From assembly GCA_022606135.1 (NCBI GenBank), contig JABYQN010000001.1:1736001-1800000 (forward strand): a DNA stretch of 64,000 nt. The letters are read 5' to 3'. A model generated the notes under the pieces. That model searched no databases. It saw nothing but the letters and a program-made list of their open reading frames with translations, and was not told where the DNA came from. Of this stretch, positions 23,906 to 32,905 are shown piece after piece. The stretch is from Fomes fomentarius. Taxonomy: Eukaryota; Basidiomycota; Agaricomycetes; Polyporales; Polyporaceae. Made by a program: the position numbers and the translations under genes. How positions within the stretch are numbered: position 1 is the first letter of the stretch; each line of letters starts with the position of its first letter.

Positions 23906-24166
23906 GCTGTGGAACATGGCAATGGACTCACACGTTGATTTGTACGATACTATGTGTAGTATGTAGAGTGGGGGTGCGACCGCATTACAGTCTAACTGTA
24001 CAACAACCTCTAATGTCCGGAGCCTCGACTGCCATGCCCAGATCTTGTAGCGTCCACTAGCGTTTCTTCTAACGCAGTGGGAGCGAGGATGCGCCTTGCC
24101 GAATCAAGTGGCTGGACGAGGACCGATGCAATGAGGGGGGCGATCTGAAGGAACACACGAGCACGG

Positions 24167-24548
24167 CTAGTCATCGTTGATTTCTTTCCAAGCCTGCTCG
24201 ATCTTCTCCCGCTTCAGCTTTGCTTCCTCACGGTTTTTCGTCGTGCGGTCAATGCGCTAATGAGGGGCGAGGGGACACTCGGGATGAACGGGATGACATT
24301 ACCCGAGTTGGGGCGTACTCACCTCCTTCCTGAGACACGTATTCAAGTCAAGCTTGGCCTGGTTACATGCACCCGTCCATCGCGACCAACCATCGGCGTG
24401 ACACGCGTCAAGTGCCTGGATAAACTCCAGACATACTATGTGAACCCGGTGAGTCAGCTCACAGGTTTGCTGCCTGCTATGGGGTTGCGAGCGACACGAC
24501 CAAAGGATGACGCGAACCTAGCTTTTTCTCCGTAAGCTGAGGGTGCAT
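24167..24548 (-). CDS. CMC2: Cmc2-type twin CX9C protein (COX assembly)
   Basis: This small intermembrane-space protein is imported by the Mia40 route and acts in cytochrome c oxidase biogenesis. Three short exons (24518-24548, 24323-24435, 24167-24256) splice with good GT...AG ends into 77 residues. Exon 1 reads MHPQLTEKK, the usual Cmc2 N-terminus. Exon 2 carries two exact CX9C motifs, CLEFIQALDAC and CNQAKLDLNTC, flanking HADGWSRWTGA. Exon 3 is the basic helical tail RTTKNREEAKLKREKIEQAW ending EINDD. No single reading frame over 60 codons covers it, so simple ORF calling misses it. It is divergent from transketolase across about 300 bp. Confidence 0.9.
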
Positions 24549-24787
24549 GTCCCGTGACTTCTAGCGTAGTAGAATAGTGTTGCCGTGCGTACGAGCGAGT
24601 ACAGGTTTGAGCGGTGGCCTGGAGGTCTTAGAGGCGCGTCAACAAGCAGCAAGAACGAAAAGAGAACGGCTGCCGACAGGAGATCGTGGTGGGGTCGAGG
24701 ACAGGAAGGAATCGGGCCGGAAGGGAGGGAGGCGCAGACGCCGGATGTGTGATTAGATATCAGTCGGTCGTGACCGTGGTGCGCGGG

Positions 24788-24794
24788 TATATAG
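24788..24794 (+). promoter_or_regulatory. TATA box of transketolase
   Basis: TATATAG lies about 57 bp before the transketolase ATG at 24845, within the region shared with the divergent CMC2 gene. Confidence 0.5.
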
Positions 24795-24844
24795 CTGCAT
24801 TTCTCACTGCAGCGGCCCCCACCCATCCCTCTGCTGTTTCTGCC

Positions 24845-27676
24845 ATGTCCCAGTTCGCGTCCCACTCCGCAGACGACATCTCCATCGCCACTATCCGTGC
24901 CCTGGCGGCCGATGTCGTTGGCAAGGCCAACTCCGGCCACCCAGGTGCGTCTTAGCTTTAATCCGATTCAGTATATGCACTGACTTCTTTTCGCAGGTGC
25001 TCCCATGGGCATGGCACCTGTTGCTCACGTCCTCTTTACTCGGTACGATTTATATAGCGCAACGGAAGCGTGATATCTATAACTCTCCCCAGTTTCTTCA
25101 ATGCGAACCCGAAGAATTCGAAGTGGTTCAACCGTGATCGTTTCGTTCTCTCCAATGGGTATGTGCCTTGTCTTGTTAAATACTTACGATCTGACCCCGA
25201 AGTACCGTAGACATGCGTAAGTGCACCCAAATACACGCATGAAAACGTGTAGATTGAGTGTAAGGCAGTTGCGCGCTCCAGTACATTCTCCTCCACCTCC
25301 TCGGCTACAAGCTCTCGCTTGAAGACCTCAAGCAGTTCCGTCAACTTGGCTCCTTGACTCCTGGTCACCCTGAGGCTGGGCATACAGACGGTATTGAGGT
25401 CACCACTGGTCCTCTCGGCCAAGGGTTCTCCAACAGCGTTGGTCTCGCCATCGCCCAAGCACACCTCGGCGCGACCTTCAACAAGGACAGCTTCGATCTG
25501 ATCAACAACTACACCTATGGTTCGTCAACACGAATCACCATACACCTTTGATTCGTCTGAACGAAATTCTAGTGTTCCTCGGTGATGGGTGTCTCATGGA
25601 GGGTGTTGCCAGTGAGGCTGCGTCTCTTGCCGGTCACCTGCAGCTGGGCAACCTGATCGCGGTGTGTGATTGTATGCGTGCTATGTTTTCAACTACGGTC
25701 ATTCATTGTTCATCTTAGGTCTACGACGACAACCGTGAGCCGAATTGAGTATGCTTGGCAAGTCGCAGCTGAACTGATTGATTTGGCAGACATCTCCATT
25801 GATGGCGACACTGCTGTCGCCTTCACCGAGAACGTTGAGCAGCGCTTTCAGTCTTACGGCTGGCACACCGTCCACGTCAACGACGGTGACAGGTGAGTGG
25901 TATGACACCGGCAAATGTACACAAGCTCACCCGTCGACCAGCGACCTTGAGGGCATCTATAACGCCATTCTTGAGGCGCAGAAGGAGAAGAACAAGCCCA
26001 CACTCATCCGTCTCCGTACTACGATTGGCTACGGCTCCAAGCAGCAAGGCACTCATGGTGTCCATGGTGCCCGTATGTCGCGTGTTCATATGGTTACTTG
26101 ATTACGCAATGCTGATCAAATGCACTACTGTAGCCTTGAAGGCCGACGACATACAGTCTCTCAAGGCCAAGTTCGGCTTGCCTGCGGACCAGACCTTCTA
26201 CGTCCCGAAGGAGACTTACGATGCGTATGGTGCTGTCGCTGCCAAGGGCGCGAAGCTCGAGGCTGTCTGGAACGACCTCCTCGCATCCTACGCCCAGAAG
26301 TATCCCGCTGAGCACGCTGAGCTTACGCGTCGGATTGCTGGCAAGCTTCCTCAGGACTGGGAGAAGTCTCTGCCCGTCTACAAGCCTTCCGACGCTGCAC
26401 AGGCCTCCCGCAAGCTCTCTGAGATCGTCCTCTCCGCCATTGTCCCCAAGTTCCCCGAGCTTGTTGGTGGCTCTGCAGACTTGACCGGCAGCAATCTCAC
26501 CCGGACGAAGACTATGGTCGACTTCCAGCCTGAGAGCACTGGTCTCGGCAGCTACAAGGGGACCTACATCCGATTTGGTGTCCGTGAGCACGGCATGGCA
26601 GCCATCGCCAACGGTCTTCACGCGTATGGCGGCATAATTCCCTTCGTCGCCACTTTCCTCGTGAGTGGGCATTCTGGCACGATTGTGGGGCTTAAGTGAA
26701 ACTGAAAACGGAACATCTAGAACTTCGTATCATACGCCGCCGGCGCTGTCAGGTTGTCAGCGTTGAGCAAGCACCAGGTCATCTGGGTTGGTGAGTAATG
26801 GCATATTGCGAGCTTTTACGCTTCAGTCATTGAACTGCGACCGCCATCAGCTACCCACGACTCTATCGGCCTCGGTGAGGACGGTCCCACGCACCAGCCT
26901 ATTGAGACAGCGGTCCACTTCCGCGCCCTCCCCAACCTCGACTTCTGGCGCCCCGCAGACGGCAACGAGACCTCTGCTGCGTACTACACTGCGCTCACCC
27001 GCCGTGAGACTCCCTCGATCCTCTCCCTCTCCCGCCAGAACCTGCCGAACCTCGAGGGCTCGACGATCGAGCGCGCTTCCAAGGGCGGTTACGTGCTGTA
27101 TGAGGTCCAGGGCGAGGACCTCACGATCGTCAGCACGGGCTCGGAGGTTTCCATCGCGCTTGAGGCGGCGTCGAAGTTGAACGCGGAGGGTGTCAAGACC
27201 CGTGTCGTCAGTCTGCCGTGCTGGTCCATCTTCGACCTCCAGCCCTCGGAATACAAGCTCAGCGTGCTGCGCAGTGGCGCACCCATCCTCGCTGTTGAAG
27301 CTCTTTCGGTGAGACGCCTTGGTAATCATTCACTTCCTCATTCATTGAATTGGTGGTATCCTTGCAGACTCTCGGTTGGCAGAAGTACAGTCACGAGGTG
27401 CGTTTCCTCTCTTCGTACTGTATGTACCGTATGTGAGACTTACGTGTGTGCTTGATTCTAGGCACTCGGTCTTACTGGCTGGGGTGCTTCGGGTCCCTAC
27501 AAGAAGGTCTACGAGAAGTTCGGTCTCACTGGCCCGAGTACGTCATTGCTGCTACGTTGAAAAAAGCACTAAACTGACCCCCCTTCTCAGACATCGCCGC
27601 TGTTGGCAAGAAGGTCGTCGACTTCTACAAGAAGAAGGGCGGTGAAGTTGTGTCGCCACTCTTCAAGGCTATTTAG
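24845..27676 (+). CDS. TKL1: Transketolase
   Basis: Transketolase is the thiamine-diphosphate enzyme of the non-oxidative pentose phosphate pathway, cytosolic. The start at 24845 gives [20 protein letters not shown], then [30 protein letters not shown] contains the catalytic His and is assembled across a 6-nt exon (25211-25216: ACATGC). ThDP/Mg binding residues appear in [16 protein letters not shown] and, across a 16-nt exon (25719-25734), in [31 protein letters not shown] follows; the pyrimidine domain has [16 protein letters not shown], and [18 protein letters not shown] carries further active-site residues. The C-terminal domain ends [14 protein letters not shown] at 27676. At least ten introns. 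All key motifs are intact. Confidence 0.96.
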
Positions 27677-27944
27677 TTCATTGGGGGCGATCCATTCACG
27701 AGCCATCAGGTGCTTGTCCACCGGGGTTTGAGGGGAATCGGGTAGAACGCAGTTGTACACGCTTGTTGTAATTCTGTTGTCCATCATATAGACTTGCTAC
27801 TTGATTCTGAACCGTCGGTCGAGATAGGAATGCGGTTGTTTTCTGTTGGCTGATGGCCGGACGACGACCTCAGCGAGAACTCAAGTGTATTAGTTAGTGT
27901 AGGAGGATGGTCTACTGCTTCAGTCGTCCTGAGTCTCCGCACAT

Positions 27945-28499
27945 CTACCGCCTCCTCTCAACAGCAATGTTGTCCCACTTGCGGCGCTCCTGGTCCTCCT
28001 TCTCAACCTCCTGGACGTGGGGCTTGAGGTAGCGCGTGTCCTGCAGGAAAGAGCATGAGTTACAAAGGTAAGTCACAGGAAGATATGCACACACCTCCTC
28101 GGCCTTAATCCACTGTTCCTTAGGGAGGTCGTCATGGAGAATGGCGCATTGGAAAGCACGCTTGAAGCGGAATGCTCGGTCGTATTGCTCGCGAGGAGTC
28201 AAACGTTCCAGTGCCTTTGCCAATGTCGTCGGAATGGTTTCGACAGCGAAGAAAATTTGACAACTCACCCGCTCGACATCAGGACGCTCCTCAACCACTG
28301 AAACGCAACTAATTCACAACTCTGCACATACCCGAAGCGTGAAACGTCACGTACGGAGGTCGTCGTACTTCAAGCCGATTTTTCTGTAGCCTGAGACATT
28401 GGCGTACCAGTCCGCAATGGGCTTAACCCATGCATAGACTCCGCGGTTCCTACGGATAGCGGGAGCGAGAGAGAGACCAAGAGGGCCAAAGATGCTCAT
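27945..28499 (-). CDS. QCR7: Cytochrome bc1 complex subunit 7 (14 kDa)
   Basis: Qcr7 is a matrix-side subunit of the ubiquinol-cytochrome c reductase (complex III). The start at 28499 reads MSIFGPLGLSLAPAIRRNRG, then VSGYRKIGLKYDDL. Middle exons give VVEERPDVERALERLTPREQ and YDRAFRFKRAFQCAILHDDL followed by PKEQWIKAEE. The last exon reads DTRYLKPHVQEVEKEDQERR and ends AVERRR at 27945. Residue order and the total of about 125 residues match the family. It shares a roughly 250-bp divergent promoter with nucleoside diphosphate kinase. Confidence 0.95.
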
Positions 28500-28665
28500 C
28501 GTGAGGTGTGTGTCTATGAACGGGAACACAGTCTCCGACGCCAACCGCGACTCTGCCCGACGTGTATTTGGATCTATTTGGCGCGGGTGGCGAGGCGCGC
28601 TCCAGCCTCGACGCGTTGGCCCGATTTGGCAGCGATTAACTGCAGTAGAGATCGAAGGCGAGATG

Positions 28666-28672
28666 TATAAAA
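28666..28672 (+). promoter_or_regulatory. TATA box of nucleoside diphosphate kinase
   Basis: TATAAAA lies 75 bp before the ATG at 28747 and is followed by a CT-rich stretch, as in strongly expressed fungal genes. Confidence 0.6.
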
Positions 28673-28746
28673 CGTCGGTTGTCCTCGTTCTCCTCCTCCA
28701 TCTCTTTATCTTCTTCCATCTCCCTCATCCAACACTCATAGCAGCC

Positions 28747-29440
28747 ATGTCTGTCCAGGAGCGCACCTACATCATGGTCAAGGTCAGTGCAACGCGCCTC
28801 CGAGCGCCTTCGAGACAGACGTGCTAAACGCGTGCATGGCACTCCAGCCCGACGGTGTCCAGCGTGGGCTCGTTGGCACGATCATCAGCCGTTTTGAGCA
28901 GCGCGGCTTCAAGATTGCTGCTCTCAAGCTCGTTCACGCTACTCCGGAGCACCTCGAGAAGCGTATGTCGCGCCTATGTCTGTATATCTGTCACCATCTC
29001 TGACCAGGTGAACGTGTTCAGACTACGCTGACCTCAAAGGCAAGCCCTTCTTCCCCGGTCTCATCAAATACATGGCCTCCGGTCCTGTTGTTGGTATCGT
29101 CTTTGAGGGTCTTGACGCCGTCAAGACTGGCCGTTCGATCCTTGGTGCAACCAACCCGCTCGCGTCTGCTCCTGGTGAGGTTCCAAATTAACCTTGTGCC
29201 TGTGAGCGTGCGTTGAACACGTGGATCCTTGTACAGGCACCATCCGCGGTGACTTTGCCCTCGCTGTTGGCCGCAACGTCGCCCATGGCTCCGACTCTGT
29301 TGAGAACGCGGAGAAGGAGATCGCTCTGTATGTCAATCTCGGTGACGCGCGAGATTCGCTGCTAATCTAGACAACACAGTTGGTTCCCTGAGGGTGTCGT
29401 CCAGTACACCTACGACCAGGCCAAGTGGATCTTCGAGTAG
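28747..29440 (+). CDS. NDK1: Nucleoside diphosphate kinase
   Basis: NDK transfers the gamma-phosphate of ATP to other nucleoside diphosphates through a phospho-histidine. Exon 1 ([12 protein letters not shown]) joins [40 protein letters not shown] follows and [20 protein letters not shown]; the active-site His lies in [18 protein letters not shown]. It ends [10 protein letters not shown] at 29440. About 150 residues over five exons, full length for the family. Confidence 0.96.
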
Positions 29441-29785
29441 ATGCTGCGCTGAGAGAAGTTGAAGGCAAATACCATTGTATAAAACCCACACATCTCGCGT
29501 GTACTCATAGAAATGCATTGCACCGTCTGCATCTCGTGATCTCACTTCCTATTCTGGCCTGCTACAGAAGTACGAAGATAGTCTCACGCCTCGACATCTC
29601 GGGAACCGGAACGCAAGTGGGACCGTCGTTCCCAGCGATGGGTGCTGCAGCATACCAAGACTGTCGAGGATGAGAACGACGACGACTTTCGTGTCACGCC
29701 CAGGCCAAGTGTTCCTCTCTGGCCCCAACATGCTTCCGCATTTTCCTCCCTCCGTCCTCACAGTGCTATCTTGGCCGTTTCCAAG
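29441..29785. other. Short intergenic stretch
   Basis: Contains the NDK 3' region and the promoter of the DOMON-b561 gene. An upstream in-frame ATG (29642) would extend the next protein, but places a charged, non-signal sequence before its signal peptide. Confidence 0.45.
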
Positions 29786-31631
29786 ATGCGACTCCTGTCT
29801 CATTGTCCAACGTCATTGCTTTTATCATTGGGAGTAGCACTATCCTCGCATGCACCTAAAGTATCGGCACTTCAAGGGGACTTATGGTGTGGGACATTGA
29901 TGTGTGTTCGAGCCACAGTCAATCCCTCTACGGTAACTTGTTAGAATACAATAAGCACCTTGCGCGATTGTGTTTGAGCTAATCCTCTACATCATAGACG
30001 AACTCAAGTCACTTAGTCAACTGGGATGGATGGCGATGTGTGTGATTACCTCTCTTACTGACAAACGAACGCTGACTGGCTCTGGCTAGTGGTTTCGGGA
30101 CGCACATGGCAAACAGCCCGATGGTGATCGTCTGGCAGATACCCAACGGGACAACGATACTATCGCAAAGACAAGCGTCAGGTCTCGAAGAACCGTTGCC
30201 TGTAGTACTCCCTCCTCGAGTGGCAAGTCTGTCCCATGGCGTCAGTACTGTGCGTCTAGATACCTGACATTCAATACTCAATGACGGTGGTCCGCGCCAC
30301 TAACCATGTTCCTGATCTGCCGCAGTCGCTGGGACTATCTTCCATACTGGCCTTTGACATACCGAAGAACGACACGGTGCAGTCCCTCATTTGGGCGTTT
30401 GGGACAACAACGCCAGACTCCAGCCCCACCGCGAGCATCGAACAGCATCTCGACGCGGGTGCATTCTCTCTAGATCTCACCAAAGAATTGTTGGTCGCAG
30501 TGTCCGAGACAGGCACAACGGGTACCATCTCCCCAGCGCCGCCTCCTCAGTCATCCTCCGCGTTTGCTTCGGATGTCCTATCACGGACTAACAGCCTCCA
30601 AGTGGCACACGCGGTACTCTGCGCTGCGGGCTTTCTGATAGTGCTGCCTCTAGGGACCCTGTCAGCCCGCTGGTCGCGCGTCTTCACGCCCAAGTGGTTT
30701 ACGGCGCATTGGATCATCAATGTCGTACTGGGCATTCCGCTCGTCTGTGTGGGGTGGGCGTTCGGCCCACTAGCAGTCGCTCAGCAAGGCAGGGAACATA
30801 TCGTGACGGCACACCAGGTAACGCGTCTTGCATTCCTCCCAATGCGTTCCCCTCGCACTGACTGTGACGCCCGCCCTTGTATTCGCGGGCGCCTGATTAG
30901 ATCTGCGGTGTAGTTCTATTCGTGCTCTACATAATTGAAGTCGGCCTCGGGACTCTCGTCCATTTGCGCCGTTCAAAGCAAAGGGCTTCTCATCCACCTC
31001 GTAACATCATACACGTGGGGCTGGGACTTGCCGTGTTCGGGCTATCCATTTACGAAGTGAGTGCCACATCCCCGACGCCGCGCGCACGATAGAGACCTAC
31101 CTCTCACGCTACGCTATCATAGGCCGTGAATGGCGTACATCGAGACTCAGCGATCAACAGCGCCAGCAGGAAAATAGTCGTCGTGATTTGCCTAGGGTGG
31201 GCCGTGGTAAGTGCTTCACTAGCATTTCCAACCCCGATGCCCGCTATCCACGTCCATCACTGACAATTTTTCTCGGTGTCACTTCACCGAATTTGTCCTG
31301 CCTCTTCCGCCAACAGGCCTTTGCTGGAACGTATGCGCTCGGGCTCCTCTTCCTCCGGAGACAGTTTGCACAGGAGCGCCTGGGATGGAATGTCCCGTCC
31401 AGCGTGCCCATTCCTCTGCCAACAATAGCACCGCAAGGCTCCGACCCCGTGCGGAGAAGGGCCGCGGGGCTTCAGCCTCCGATGCCGCACGACGGCCCGC
31501 ACGATGTGTGCAGCGAAGCATGGGGGAGCAGTGTCGAGGGTCGGAGTGGGGAAGCGCACGAGAATCTGCAAGAGCGCACAGAGATGCGCCAGGTGCAGGC
31601 TATGCCGGTTTCGCTACCGGCCTTGGTCTGA
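29786..31631 (+). CDS. DOMON and cytochrome b561 domain membrane protein
   Basis: This is a predicted secretory-pathway transmembrane redox protein. From 29786 a signal peptide (MRLLSHCPTSLLLSLGVALS) precedes LWCGTLMCVRATVNPSTVTY. Splicing at a GTTAGA donor gives the DOMON heme domain: YELKSLSQLGWMAIGFGTHM and SPMVIVWQIPNGTTILSQRQ, a domain related to the cytochrome part of cellobiose dehydrogenase. A Ser/Pro linker leads to a b561 core of membrane helices with heme-type histidines in AHAVLCAAGFLIVLPLG, FTAHWIINVVLGIPLV, IVTAHQICGVVLFVLYIIEV and NIIHVGLGLAVFGLSIYE. A last helix (FAGTYALGLLFLRRQF) precedes a hydrophilic tail ending at 31631. Known relatives pass electrons across membranes; partner and acceptor here are unknown. 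Confidence 0.85.
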
Positions 31632-32514
31632 GTGCTTCGCTAGATTCGCTCGGGCCTGGGTACCAAAGGAACCGGAGGCGCCTGTAAAGTCAGGGCGTAT
31701 GACCGGGGACCAAACTCTCGCGCGCGCCTGCAGAACCACCGATAGACCACTCGCTGTGCACGCCGTGGTAAAAAAAAAAGCATCAACTCGGTCATTGGAA
31801 ATGGTCGCGCTAGTCATGCTGTGTACAATCTGATCCTCCGTATGATGTGAGTTTGTATGTTCGGCTGACTTTGTGAGTATTTCCTTCCCGCGCACAACCC
31901 CTGAGGCATAGTAGTTCCACCCTCAGATGTCAGAAGTAATGGCATATTACGTTGTAGTGCAACGACCCAGGCGGCCGACATTGGCACCGCATTTGTAGCG
32001 TTACGCTGGAGCCTTCTGGGAATCCTGAGTTCCCCACCATTCATCAGGACGGTTCGCCGAGTGATGATCGGATTTGCGCGCGGCCCGTGGCATGCGGAAG
32101 GAGGCAAGAGAGACAGATGTGAATTATCATTAGATGTGAAGGCTAATATGAACGCGTAATGAAGAAGGGGAGCCCAATAACGATAACGGGTAAAGACGAT
32201 ATGACAGAATAGAAACGTTTCGCTATAGGGATGTACAGAGTTTAGTGAGCGGGTCATGTCTTCCAGCACACTTCGCGGACACGTCGGGGACCAGTTAAAT
32301 CTACAATTCTACAAGACAGTGGTGGAGAAGTACCGACTGCCGGCATGCTTGCAAGCGAAGCAAGGTCTGTTGCTAATAATACAGTGATGTAGTCGGGATA
32401 GAGTGTCCTGTACGAAAATATAAGGATGCAGTTTCATACACAAGATCCACCAGAAGAAACTCACCTCGAGGTACAGAGGATAGATAATACATAGCACATA
32501 GGAACTGGTGCAAC
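31632..32514. other. Intergenic stretch, nothing recognised
   Basis: Downstream of the DOMON-b561 gene, with an A9 run near 31770 and only short, motif-free frames. Confidence 0.5.
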
Positions 32515-32787
32515 TCAGGACTTGAGGACTTGCTGTACCGTTAGAATGTGTGGACGCGCAGCATAGATGGGATACGCTGGAAGAGCAGTCAATGAGGGAG
32601 TGTATGAGGAAAGCCGGAGGTACTCACATGTACTGCAGTCATCCCAGAGCAGTATGCAGGACATGCTCAGGATGATGATGGCACCGGCCATCGCAAGCGT
32701 GAGCACGAAGCATATTGTGGTAAAGAGAGAGATATCGTCCTCCTCGGCCGTGAAATCAGGGTGCTCGTAAAGCTTCAAGGAACGCAT
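32515..32787 (-). CDS. Small single-span membrane protein, function unknown
   Basis: I do not recognise this protein. Two exons (32628-32787 and 32515-32576) splice at GTGAGT...CAG into 73 residues. It begins MRSLKLYEHPDFTAEEDDIS, has one strongly hydrophobic helix (TTICFVLTLAMAGAIIILSM) and ends with a short tail (YPIYAARPHILTVQQVLKS). A longer open frame begins at 32922, but a minus-strand TATAAA at 32900-32905 falls inside it, so I prefer the 32787 start. The acidic N-terminus and basic tail suggest a defined orientation; topology is unproven. Confidence 0.55.
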   Translation of the reverse strand: MRSLKLYEHPDFTAEEDDISLFTTICFVLTLAMAGAIIILSMSCILLWDDCSTCEYLRLSSYTPSLTALPAYPIYAARPHILTVQQVLKS

Positions 32788-32899
32788 GGCTGCACGCGAG
32801 TAAGTCGTCGGGTGGATGGCCAGGATGGAAGAGGTAGTTCGTGAGGATGCGAGAGTACTCGGAGGATGAGTTACGTCCGTTGGACATGCTTGGGCAGGA

Positions 32900-32905
32900 T
32901 TTATA
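32900..32905 (-). promoter_or_regulatory. TATA box for the small membrane protein gene
   Basis: The minus strand reads TATAAA about 115 bp before the preferred ATG at 32787; it decides against the upstream ATG at 32922. Confidence 0.45.

Noticed and set aside
24260..24535. 91-codon plus-strand frame
   Set aside because: Antisense to the CMC2 exons and introns; CMC2 has the twin CX9C evidence.
31766..31780. A-rich run as a retroelement tail
   Set aside because: A short homopolymer alone, with no target-site duplication or element upstream.
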